From Desulfuromonadaceae bacterium GWB2_53_15 (GTDB lineage: Bacteria > Desulfobacterota > Desulfuromonadia > Geobacterales > Pseudopelobacteraceae), in assembly GCA_001824455.1 (NCBI GenBank), contig MHXL01000083.1:1-9016 (forward strand): a DNA stretch of 9,016 nt. Reading direction: 5' to 3'. The notes beneath the pieces were generated by a model. The model saw only the letters and a list, made by a program, of their open reading frames with translations, made no database searches and had not been told where the DNA came from. Numbering within the stretch: position 1 is the first letter of the stretch; the number at the start of each line of letters is the position of its first letter. Shown in pieces: positions 1 through 8,390 of this stretch. A program made the position numbers and the translations under genes.

Positions 1-338
1 TGGATCGATGCCGCAGCTCCCTTCATGGCGAAGTCGCACAGGTTTTTGGCAGCGCCGAAACCACCAGGGAAGATAATGGCATCCAGTTCGGCCGCTTTGA
101 CCTCCTTGATGTCCCGGATGTCGCCGCGGGCTATGCGGGCCGACTCCACCAGGGCATTGCGCTTCTCTTCGCTGTCCTGCATGGTCAGGTGGTTGGTTAC
201 TGGAAAGTCGGCATTGGGCGCCATGCAGACCGCCTGAGCGCCGTGCCGGTCAATGGCCAGCAGGGTAAAGACAGCCTCATGGATCTCACTGCCATCACGC
301 ACGCCGCATCCTGACAGAACAACTCCGATCTTCTTCAT
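1..338 (-). CDS. elbB: ElbB, DJ-1/PfpI-superfamily glyoxalase-like protein (partial, C-terminus off the left edge)
   Basis: The minus strand reads MKKIGVVLSGCGVRDGSEIHEAVFTLLAIDRHGAQAV..., close to E. coli ElbB as I remember it ([31 protein letters not shown]). About 112 residues of a family length near 217-220 are inside the window. Family-typical stretches are the N-terminal LSGCGV strand-turn, GSEIHEA near residues 16-22, and FPGGFGAAKNL near residue 90-100. The nucleophile-elbow cysteine of this superfamily lies further on and cannot be checked. Family knowledge: ElbB is a cytoplasmic protein with glyoxalase III-like activity, historically linked to isoprenoid synthesis; its physiological substrate is uncertain. 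The ATG at 336-338 is preceded by AAGGAG at good spacing, which supports this start. It lies 28 bases after the dehydrogenase gene on the same strand, so it is probably the second gene of that operon. Confidence 0.93.
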   Translation of the reverse strand, partial: MKKIGVVLSGCGVRDGSEIHEAVFTLLAIDRHGAQAVCMAPNADFPVTNHLTMQDSEEKRNALVESARIARGDIRDIKEVKAAELDAIIFPGGFGAAKNLCDFAMKGAAASI

Positions 339-366
339 GGTTGTTTCTCCTTCCGCTATGATGTTC

Positions 367-1302
367 TCACTGCTGTAGTGATGCTGGAGTAGTTGACTCT
401 TCTTCCAGAGCTCGTTGCACCGCCACATCGTAGGGCGTCAACTGCAGCGGGACCAGCGTCTGGATGGAATTGTCCCGGCAGACGACCTCGGTGCTCAGTC
501 CTTCAATGAGCGGCATGGAGACCGACGGGGGGACCGTGCTGAACAGGGCGACCCAGTATGAGGAAAGCTTGGGGGTCAGTACCGGTACCGGCAGGATCCA
601 CAAACGCTTCCCTTCCAGACGTGCAAAGTGTTCCATCATTTCACGGTAGGTCAGGATGTCAGGTCCACCGATATCGTAGGTGCCGCCGGCCGTATGTTCA
701 TTTGCCAGACAACCGGCAAGATAGGCGATCACGTCGTCCACCGCTATGGGCTGGCAGCGGGTGGATACCCAGCGGGGGGTGATCATCACCGGCAAGCGTT
801 GCACCAGTCCCCGCACCAGCTCGAATGAAGCCCCGCCGGCGCCGATGATCACGGCTGCTCGCAGAAAGGTGGTGGCGAATTTCCCGGAGCGGAGGATATC
901 GGCCACTTCCAGGCGGCTTTTAAGGTGCTCGGACAGGTCGTCGCCGGTTTCGCCCAGTCCGCCCAGGTAGATGACTCGCCGCACGCCGGCTTTTTCGGCG
1001 GCGCGGACGAAATTCCCGGCTGCCTCGCGGTCGCGCCGTTCAAAACCGCCCCGTCCACCGGCCATGGAATGCACCAGGTAGAAGGCGGTGTCAATCCCCT
1101 CCATGGCTTGCGCCAGGGAAGCCCGTTCCAGCATGTCGGCCTTTACGATCTCTGCGCCGTCCGGAATTGCAGCAGCATCCTTGCGCGCCATGCAACGCAC
1201 CCTGTAGCCCTTATCCAGCAGGGCCCTGGTCAGGCGTTTGCCGATAAAGCCGGTTGCACCGGAGATCAAAACAGTTCCTTGGTTGGGTTCCATAGAAGGC
1301 AT
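367..1302 (-). CDS. YbjT-like atypical short-chain dehydrogenase/reductase, NAD(P)-binding
   Basis: The product has 311 residues. A Rossmann nucleotide-binding motif GATGFIG stands at residues 15-21, followed by the acidic D56 after the third strand and YLVHSM at 75-80. Where classical SDR enzymes carry the catalytic YxxxK, this protein has YLGGLG (112-117) and LSEHLKSR (123-130). That pattern is typical of YbjT-like atypical SDRs and suggests it may bind the dinucleotide without classical oxidoreductase chemistry. The C-terminal LTPKLSSYW and EGLSTEVV stretches also resemble YbjT. E. coli YbjT is about 476 residues with a C-terminal DUF2867 domain; here that domain is absent and the protein ends naturally. 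The ATG at 1302 has GGAG about 10 bases upstream; the in-frame ATG at 1293 has no such site, so the longer start was kept. Substrate unknown. It is followed by elbB 28 bases later. Confidence 0.85.
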   Translation of the reverse strand: MPSMEPNQGTVLISGATGFIGKRLTRALLDKGYRVRCMARKDAAAIPDGAEIVKADMLERASLAQAMEGIDTAFYLVHSMAGGRGGFERRDREAAGNFVRAAEKAGVRRVIYLGGLGETGDDLSEHLKSRLEVADILRSGKFATTFLRAAVIIGAGGASFELVRGLVQRLPVMITPRWVSTRCQPIAVDDVIAYLAGCLANEHTAGGTYDIGGPDILTYREMMEHFARLEGKRLWILPVPVLTPKLSSYWVALFSTVPPSVSMPLIEGLSTEVVCRDNSIQTLVPLQLTPYDVAVQRALEEESTTPASLQQ

Positions 1303-1420
1303 TGTGCCACAACTCCGTTGGAAGGCAAGAAAATGTCATACTATACGGCGGAAAATGGTTTGCAAGATCTAATTCCGGTGGCAGAATGGGGGATCTAAAG
1401 TTCAAAGGAAAGACTGACAT
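1303..1420. promoter_or_regulatory. Divergent intergenic region between dehydrogenase and cupin operons
   Basis: These 118 bases separate two divergently read gene pairs and should hold both promoters. For the minus strand, TATAGT (complement of 1340-1345) is a good -10 candidate that would give a 5' leader of about 30 bases, but no -35 box fits at 16-18 bases. For the plus strand, TTGGAA (1318-1323) and TATACG (1342-1347) are 18 bases apart, each matching consensus at four of six positions. The heptamer GATCTAA occurs twice in direct orientation, at 1366-1372 and 1392-1398, and could be a regulator site or chance. AAAGGAAAG at about 1404-1412 serves as the cupin ribosome binding site. All promoter calls are by eye and weak. 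Confidence 0.4.
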
Positions 1421-1942
1421 ATGTCCCGACACCTCCACACACAGAGCGCCTCCTACTGGGTTGAACAATTGGGGCTTGCCCGACACCCCGAAGGCGGCTG
1501 GTTCCGCGAGTCGTACCGTTCAAGCGAGCTGATCCCCTGCAATGCCTTGCCTGACCGTTTCGACGAGCAGCGTTGCTTCTCCACAACGATCTATTTCCTG
1601 TTGGAAGGAAGCGATATCTCAGCACTGCACCGTTTGAAATCGGATGAGATCTGGCATTTTTACGAGGGGGCGTCGCTGGCGGTGCAAGTCATCGAACCTG
1701 AGGGCAGGCATTACACTCTGCAACTTGGCCGTGACCTGGAGGGGGGGGAGCAACTCCAGGCAGTCGTTCCAGCCGGATGCTGGTTCGGAGCCGAACTTTC
1801 GGGCTCCGGCGAGTATGCGCTGGTAGGCTGCAGCGTCGCCCCTGGCTTTGATTTCAACGATTTTGAAATGGCCAGTGGCGAAGAATTGATGCTGCTGTTT
1901 CCTCAGCACGAGATGCTCATCAAGCGCATGACCAGGGGCTGA
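1421..1942 (+). CDS. Cupin_5 / DUF985 family cupin protein
   Basis: The product has 173 residues, normal for this small single-domain family. Signature stretches are HPEGGWFRESYRS (22-34), STTIYFLLEG (54-63), SALHRLKSDEIWHFYEG (67-83) and VAPGFDFNDFEMA near the C-terminus, all characteristic of DUF985/Cupin_5 (PF06172). H70, E76 and H79 sit where cupins place metal or ligand contacts. Members fold as a beta-barrel; some have been linked to sugar-epimerase-like folds, but the reaction is generally unknown. The ATG at 1421 has AAAGGAAAG upstream at suitable spacing. The gene starts a plus-strand pair, with the next gene only 4 bases after its stop. Its coding sequence carries a run of eight G at 1741-1748 inside a short inverted repeat. 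Confidence 0.88.
   Translation: MSRHLHTQSASYWVEQLGLARHPEGGWFRESYRSSELIPCNALPDRFDEQRCFSTTIYFLLEGSDISALHRLKSDEIWHFYEGASLAVQVIEPEGRHYTLQLGRDLEGGEQLQAVVPAGCWFGAELSGSGEYALVGCSVAPGFDFNDFEMASGEELMLLFPQHEMLIKRMTRG
1735..1760. repeat. Inverted repeat enclosing a G8 tract inside the cupin gene
   Basis: CCTGGAG at 1735-1741 and CTCCAGG at 1754-1760 are perfect 7-base inverted arms. Between and overlapping them is an uninterrupted run of eight G (1741-1748), encoding part of the codons GAG GGG GGG GAG (Leu-Glu-Gly-Gly-Glu). The reading frame is intact as given. A tract of this kind is prone to slippage or to sequencing error, but a functional role is not shown. Confidence 0.6.
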
Positions 1943-1946
1943 CCGG

Positions 1947-2528
1947 ATGAGCGTTTCTCTGCATGACCAGGAGATTGCTTGCCAGCAGGTGCTGGTGGAG
2001 GATTCATCGGTGTTCTCCATTCAGTGGAGCGTTTTCCCAGCGAGTCTGGCAACAGAGATATCGTCGCAAACCCTGTTAAGCCGCTATCTGTCCTACATCC
2101 GCAGTTGCACCTTTACCATTATCCGCCCCTGCACGTTGTCGAACGGCATCGAGTTCCGCCTGTTCGGCACGGGGAAAAGCCTGATCAGTTTCCTGCCAGC
2201 TGTTACCGAGGGTGCTTCCGTGGTGCTGCGCATATGCGGCGGATTGCTGGTGCAACCGCGCCAGTGCGAGCGGGGCGAGTTGCGCTTTGGCGTTGAGCAG
2301 CAAGCGGAAGGTGTGCGCGTCTCGCTGCAGCTCTCCGACTATTGCCCGCTGCTTCTGGGCAGTTCTTCGCCCTCAACTCTTCGCCGCTGGCTGTACCGCA
2401 TAACCCAGGCCGCTATCCACCGTTTGGTGACGGTTCGCTTCCTGATCCTGCTGCACCGCGACCTGACAGGTGCAAAGGCCACTATCCGTGTGGTGAAGGT
2501 CAAGGTTCGCGAAGGACGCCCGACATAA
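1947..2528 (+). CDS. Hypothetical protein, unrecognised family
   Basis: The product has 193 residues and I do not recognise its family. It has no signal peptide, no clear membrane span and no Cys/His metal cluster. The middle (about residues 55-135) alternates short hydrophobic and polar runs suggestive of beta strands. It is followed by a segment rich in aromatic, Arg and hydrophobic residues (LRRWLYRITQAAIHRLVTVRFLILLHRDL) that looks like a long amphipathic helix, and the last 30 residues are basic. A small ligand-binding alpha/beta fold is possible but unproven. The ATG at 1947 is 4 bases after the cupin stop, with AGGGG at 1934-1938 inside the cupin gene as ribosome binding site, so translation is probably coupled. 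Overlapping frames are shorter or lack a start signal. That this frame is a gene is likely, given its fit with the upstream gene. Confidence 0.72.
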   Translation: MSVSLHDQEIACQQVLVEDSSVFSIQWSVFPASLATEISSQTLLSRYLSYIRSCTFTIIRPCTLSNGIEFRLFGTGKSLISFLPAVTEGASVVLRICGGLLVQPRQCERGELRFGVEQQAEGVRVSLQLSDYCPLLLGSSSPSTLRRWLYRITQAAIHRLVTVRFLILLHRDLTGAKATIRVVKVKVREGRPT

Positions 2529-2646
2529 CAGCTATTGCCGGCTCCCGATTACCTGCTTGCCAGGGCAAAGAACCTGCGAACGCTTTAAATCTACGTCAGA
2601 GTATGGTACAGTTTTCAAGTAGACAATACCCCCTAAAGGACCTCCC
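2529..2646 (+). promoter_or_regulatory. Leader region upstream of lon
   Basis: This 118-base gap should hold the lon promoter. It contains the dyad TTGCC-AG-GGCAA at 2557-2568, a compact palindrome that could be an operator half-site pair. Also present are an AT-rich TTTAAAT at 2584-2590 and TATGGT at 2602-2607, but no pair of boxes at sigma-70 spacing is convincing. No clear heat-shock sigma-32 promoter or CIRCE element was found, although lon is heat-shock controlled in many bacteria. AAAGGA at 2635-2640 is the ribosome binding site, 6 bases from the lon ATG. No intrinsic terminator for the upstream pair is visible. Confidence 0.35.
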
Positions 2647-4962
<2,316 letters not shown>

Positions 4963-4989
4963 TGCTCATGTCGCTTGCAAATTCCATAC

Positions 4990-4994
4990 GGGAG
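4990..4994 (+). promoter_or_regulatory. Ribosome binding site fixing the methyltransferase start
   Basis: GGGAG stands 7 bases before the ATG at 5002. The upstream in-frame TTG at 4975 has no comparable site, so the shorter start is preferred. Confidence 0.7.
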
Positions 4995-5001
4995 ATCTGA
5001 C

Positions 5002-5862
5002 ATGGGCGATTCATTGGAACAGCTTGACGAGAGACACGAATACACCAATTGTCCAATCTGTAGTGCTGCCGGTAAAAAAGTCCTCTATCATCTGGTTGCC
5101 CCCTACAGGGTCGTGACGTGTACGGCCTGCGGGTTCCACTACATGGACCCTCGGCTCCGTGAAGAGCATATGATGGAGCTGTATGGCGATGACAGTTATT
5201 TCGGTAGTGAAACGGTCGGATACGTTGATTACACCATGCAGGAACAGGCCCTGCGACTGACGTTCAGACGCTTTATCAAGGTTATGGCGGCTGCGGGACT
5301 CACGGGCGGCTCCCTGCTGGAGATCGGGGTGGGGCACGGATTTTTTCTGGATGAGGCGCGCGCTTATTTCGACTACCGGGTAGGTACCGAAATGTCGCGC
5401 AGTGCTGCTGTTAACGCTGCAAAATTCGCAGATTGCGTGATACACGGCGGTTGTAGCGATTTGCCCGCAGACAGCCGATTCGACTGCATCGTTATGAGCC
5501 AGGTGCTGGAACATGTCTATCACCCTAAAGCTTTCATAGAGCGTATCATGGTCAACTTGAATCGAGGGGGGCGCTTATTGATCATCACTCCGGATATAGG
5601 AAATTTCTGGCGAGTCCTGATGCGCGCATCCTGGCCTTCGTTCAAGGTTCCCGAGCATGTTCTTTTCTTCAACCGATACTCTCTGGTGGGCCTGCTCAAA
5701 CAATGCGGTTTCAGGGAGGCCCGCTCCCTGCCGTACCCACACGCATTTCCTTTAAAGCTTGTAGCAGCCAAACTGAACCTCACGCCGCCAAAGCGACTGG
5801 AAAAACTCAACATCTGGCTGCCCCATACCTCGCTGGCGATATGTGCGAGCAATCATGTCTGA
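5002..5862 (+). CDS. Class I SAM-dependent methyltransferase with N-terminal zinc ribbon
   Basis: With the ATG at 5002 the product has 286 residues. An N-terminal zinc ribbon is formed by C17-P-I-C20 and C40-T-A-C43, followed by a linker of the kind seen in methyltransferases of surface-sugar clusters. The SAM-binding motif I is LLEIGVGHGFFL around residues 105-116 (E107, G109, G111, G113). The post-motif FDCIVMSQVLEHVYHP and GGRLLIITPDIG fit the Methyltransf_23/11 fold. It is expected to be a cytoplasmic enzyme methylating a small molecule or sugar; the substrate cannot be read from sequence. Its last 8 bases overlap the start of the glycosyltransferase gene, which suggests coupled translation and a shared pathway. 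GC content is below that of lon (about 50% in one counted line). A longer form from TTG 4975 would add nine residues but lacks a ribosome binding site. Confidence 0.88.
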   Translation: MGDSLEQLDERHEYTNCPICSAAGKKVLYHLVAPYRVVTCTACGFHYMDPRLREEHMMELYGDDSYFGSETVGYVDYTMQEQALRLTFRRFIKVMAAAGLTGGSLLEIGVGHGFFLDEARAYFDYRVGTEMSRSAAVNAAKFADCVIHGGCSDLPADSRFDCIVMSQVLEHVYHPKAFIERIMVNLNRGGRLLIITPDIGNFWRVLMRASWPSFKVPEHVLFFNRYSLVGLLKQCGFREARSLPYPHAFPLKLVAAKLNLTPPKRLEKLNIWLPHTSLAICASNHV

Positions 5863-6814
5863 TCGGCAACGGCCCATATTGTCAGCGGTCCTTCCGGTAT
5901 TCCAAGAGGGTGCGCACCTGGGCGAGATGCTCGCCCAGGTGGATCGGACCCTCGCCGATCTCAACCAACCCTATGAAATCATCCTGATTGACGATGGTTC
6001 CTACGACGACACTTGGTCCGTCATTATGGAGGAATCCGTACGCTATCCGGCCATAGTAGCCCTCCAGTTGAGCAGGAATTTCGGCAAGGAAGCCGCGCTG
6101 CTGGCCGGTCTGCGTATTGCTAGAGGTGCAGCCGTGATCACCATGGATGCGGACCTGCAACATCCGCCCGAGCTGATCCCGCGCATGTATGAAATTTGGT
6201 GCCGTGGCGATGCCGATGTTGTCGAGGCGGTAAAGACCTTTCGCGGCGAGGAGTCCCTTTTCTATAAAACGTCGGCCAAACTGTTTTACTTTGTAATGAA
6301 CTGCATTTCCGGAGTCAACATCGCCAACTCCTCGGACTTCAAGCTGATTGATCGCAAAGTAGTCATTGTGCTGCTCACACTGGCAGAGAGGAAACCGTTT
6401 TTCAGGGGATTGACGGAATGGGTCGGTTTTCGCAAGGTGCGCATCCCGTTCATGGTAGCGGAACGGATCGGCGGCACATCGCGTTGGTCGTTCTTCTCGC
6501 TGACTAAGCTATTCATTAATGCTGTGACCTCCTTTTCCACTGTGCCATTGTCGTTTGTAAGTCTGTCCGGCCTGGTTTTTCTTGTGTTTGCCCTTTTGCT
6601 AGGCTGTCACACCCTTTACATTTATGGCTCTGGCAGAGCGGTGTCCGGATTTACTACCGTGATCCTGCTTATCCTGATAACCGGCAGTTGGTTGATGCTC
6701 TGTCTCGGTGTGGTCGGCGAGTATCTCGGCAGGGTCTTCGACGAGGTCAAGAAACGTCCCAGGTTCATCGTAAGGAACACTATAAATGTCAGCCATGTTG
6801 AAGACCGTGATTAA
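5855..6814 (+). CDS. Family 2 glycosyltransferase, GtrB/ArnC/DPM1-type polyprenyl-phosphate sugar transferase
   Basis: From the ATG at 5855 the product has 319 residues, normal for GtrB-like enzymes (about 300-330). The GT-A domain begins AVLPVFQEG (11-19), with DDGS at 46-49, LSRNFGKEAALLAGL at 72-86 and the metal-binding DADLQHPPE at 98-106. Further GtrB-like stretches are NSSDFKLIDR, FFRGLTEWVGF and GGTSRWSFFSLTKL. Two C-terminal membrane helices (about 232-257 and 266-288) are followed by GEYLGR and a basic tail. Family members move a sugar from a nucleotide-sugar to undecaprenyl phosphate on the cytoplasmic face of the inner membrane; which sugar is unknown. The start overlaps the methyltransferase stop by 8 bases. 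A GTG at 5843 would add four residues and is less likely. Codons 21-29 form a perfect 12-bp hairpin. No gtrA-like flippase gene accompanies it. Confidence 0.9.
   Translation: MSDRQRPILSAVLPVFQEGAHLGEMLAQVDRTLADLNQPYEIILIDDGSYDDTWSVIMEESVRYPAIVALQLSRNFGKEAALLAGLRIARGAAVITMDADLQHPPELIPRMYEIWCRGDADVVEAVKTFRGEESLFYKTSAKLFYFVMNCISGVNIANSSDFKLIDRKVVIVLLTLAERKPFFRGLTEWVGFRKVRIPFMVAERIGGTSRWSFFSLTKLFINAVTSFSTVPLSFVSLSGLVFLVFALLLGCHTLYIYGSGRAVSGFTTVILLILITGSWLMLCLGVVGEYLGRVFDEVKKRPRFIVRNTINVSHVEDRD
5915..5941 (+). repeat. Perfect 12-bp inverted repeat with 3-base loop (strong hairpin)
   Basis: CACCTGGGCGAG at 5915-5926 and its exact complement CTCGCCCAGGTG at 5930-5941 flank the loop ATG. The stem is nine G-C pairs out of twelve. 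It occupies codons 21-29 of the glycosyltransferase exactly. No T-run follows, so it does not look like a rho-independent terminator. Confidence 0.85.
5942..5960 (+). repeat. Second hairpin abutting the first
   Basis: GATCGG at 5942-5947 pairs with CCGATC at 5955-5960 across a 7-base loop. It begins at the very next base after the 12-bp hairpin, so the two could stack in the mRNA. Alone, a 6-bp stem of this kind could be chance. Confidence 0.55.
6772..6776 (+). promoter_or_regulatory. Ribosome binding site for the GT-C-like gene
   Basis: AAGGA lies 9 bases before the ATG at 6786, inside the 3' end of the glycosyltransferase gene. It favours 6786 over the in-frame ATG at 6795. Confidence 0.6.
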
Positions 6815-8342
6815 ACATGTTGCCTCGCCGGGAGCCGGGTCTAGCCGTGTAGAGCGCTTCCTTCCGCTGCTCGTGCTGACGGTGATGGTATATTGCTACT
6901 ACTATTTTTTCTGCGAAAACCTGCCTTGGTTCTGGTATGACGATATCAATGTCCTTGAGAGGGCGGATGCCTCGACCATATTGGAAAACTTCAAGGATAT
7001 TTTCAACCTGTTGCCAAAGACTTTTACGGTAGCCAATCGTCCCGTTTTAATCCTGTTTTCGAAACTCTGTACCGCCATGTTCGGCGAAGTCCCGCAGTAT
7101 CATCGCATGTTCAAGTTGCTCTTCGTGATTGCCGCGTGCTGGATAATGGTCTCGGTGGCCGTTCGCTACCATGTGAAGCAAAGCTTAACCATAATGCTGC
7201 TGTTGTTCTTCTCTACCTTGCCGCCTGTTTTTATTGTTAATGCTTGGATCTACGAGTCAGAAGCGCTGGAACTTTTCTTCAAGGCGGCTTCTTTTGCAGT
7301 GTTCCTTGTCCTATGCGATGACACACGGCACGATGGGATGAAAAAGACTCTCTATTGTCTTTTACTGCTGCTCCTAGTAATTGTTGCCGACAAGACGAAG
7401 GCTCCAGCCAAAATCATCCCTATTCTGTTTCTGTATTACCTAGTCATTACCAGGAACCGGGATATCAAACTCTATGCCACAGTGCTGGCAGCTCTGGCAG
7501 CAGTTGTTCCCTATGCAGTGTTCTTTGACAAAGGGCTGCCTATATATCACCCCAGTGGATCTGTGCCGCTCGAACTCCTGAAAACTTTTGCAACGCAGAT
7601 GTGGGGCCCATTGGCAATCGGCGCGATTAGTGCGCTGATAGCGGGAAAAAGTGCCGTTCGCAACAATCTGTTTTTGTTTGCTTCCGGCTGGCTTGTCTGT
7701 GAACTGCTGTTTTTCGTAGTATATCCCTCTGATGAGATGCGCTATCTTTATTCCGCCATGGCAGCTGCATGCTTCTGGACGGCGATTGCTACGTCTCACC
7801 TCTCGTTGAAACTGAATTCCACGAGTTCTCAATATCTGTTATTTAGTATTGTGATATGTGTTGTCGCCTCCTTGGGGCTGCAAAACACTCGCTGGGTCTA
7901 TAACTTTCGAGGGTCGTTCTGTTCCGTCTTTATCCTGGCGGATAAACATATGCGCTACGTTAATCGCATGGCTAGCAACAGCTTGCTGTTGTATGACCAG
8001 TCAACCGAGTATTATTATAAAAGATATACGACTAATGACTTTATTAGCCCGATGATCTTTGAAAGAGATAAAAGGCTGTCATCAGCTACACTGCTGAACA
8101 GGCCATATGAGAATGTTTTTGCCGTTGATTCGGTTTGTAATACGCTCGCTAGCAGCATCAAGCTCGACTGCAGGTGGTTGACTACATTCACAGCGGATAA
8201 CGGCTCACTTTTCGACAAGATGCAGTCAAAAGCTCAATTCAGCATTAGACACACAAGCCTTTATGACAACAGGCTCGGGCAGATCGGGATCTATCCCATG
8301 ATCAGTTCGCTTTTCGTAATGGCTAAAAAGCATCAACCATGA
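6786..8342 (+). CDS. Polytopic membrane protein, probable GT-C-fold glycosyltransferase of unassigned family
   Basis: The product has 518 residues. A first membrane helix (about 25-43) is followed by a short loop with WYDDINVL (D52, D53), the place where GT-C enzymes carry their catalytic or metal-binding acidic pair. NRPVLILFSKLCTAMFG (84-100) then VPQYHRMFKLLF resembles the RP...FG...H pattern of GT-C transferases. WIYESE (154-159), DKTKAPAK (202-209) and DEMRYLYS (316-323, like the RYL motif before late helices) also fit. Hydrophobic helices recur at about 109-126, 134-151, 163-177, 188-201 and onward to 350-367. The last 150 residues look soluble and are probably periplasmic. Inferred role: periplasmic transfer of the sugar that the GtrB-like neighbour loads on undecaprenyl phosphate. 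The gene overlaps that neighbour by 29 bases. It is the most AT-rich gene here. An oligosaccharide polymerase or a non-enzymatic membrane protein remains possible. Confidence 0.68.
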   Translation: MSAMLKTVIKHVASPGAGSSRVERFLPLLVLTVMVYCYYYFFCENLPWFWYDDINVLERADASTILENFKDIFNLLPKTFTVANRPVLILFSKLCTAMFGEVPQYHRMFKLLFVIAACWIMVSVAVRYHVKQSLTIMLLLFFSTLPPVFIVNAWIYESEALELFFKAASFAVFLVLCDDTRHDGMKKTLYCLLLLLLVIVADKTKAPAKIIPILFLYYLVITRNRDIKLYATVLAALAAVVPYAVFFDKGLPIYHPSGSVPLELLKTFATQMWGPLAIGAISALIAGKSAVRNNLFLFASGWLVCELLFFVVYPSDEMRYLYSAMAAACFWTAIATSHLSLKLNSTSSQYLLFSIVICVVASLGLQNTRWVYNFRGSFCSVFILADKHMRYVNRMASNSLLLYDQSTEYYYKRYTTNDFISPMIFERDKRLSSATLLNRPYENVFAVDSVCNTLASSIKLDCRWLTTFTADNGSLFDKMQSKAQFSIRHTSLYDNRLGQIGIYPMISSLFVMAKKHQP

Positions 8343-8390
8343 AAGCAGCATCTTCATCGTGCCTGAAATTCTTCAATCAAATGGGTTGCT
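8343..8390 (+). other. Short gap before mlaE, right edge of the low-GC block
   Basis: These 48 bases separate the cassette from mlaE. No hairpin with a T-run, no convincing promoter boxes and no direct repeat matching the left edge were found. GC content rises sharply just after this point, so the compositional junction falls here or in the first mlaE codons. Confidence 0.5.

Larger units (their letters stand above)
5002..8342 (+). other. Three-gene low-GC cassette, probable surface-glycan modification locus
   Basis: Methyltransferase, GtrB-like glycosyltransferase and GT-C-like membrane protein form one block of overlapping genes on the plus strand between lon and mlaE. GC falls from about 68% in sampled lon and mlaE lines to 50% and then 40-42% toward the right end. 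This supports later acquisition, by horizontal transfer or by replacement at a variable spot. No integrase, transposase, tRNA gene, direct-repeat boundary or terminal inverted repeat is visible at either edge, so the mode of entry is unknown. Confidence 0.6.

Noticed and set aside
925..1398. 157-codon plus-strand open frame opposite the dehydrogenase
   Set aside because: The opposite strand has a clear Rossmann protein with ribosome binding site; this frame shows no domain.
4975..5001. TTG start extending the methyltransferase by nine residues
   Set aside because: No ribosome binding site precedes it, whereas GGGAG stands 7 bases before the ATG at 5002.
4963..5001. Possible terminator between lon and the methyltransferase gene
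   Set aside because: No stem of useful length and no T-run in these 39 bases.
5843..5854. GTG start extending the glycosyltransferase by four residues
   Set aside because: The ATG at 5855 gives the usual family N-terminus and a typical short overlap; neither start has a strong ribosome binding site, so ATG is preferred.
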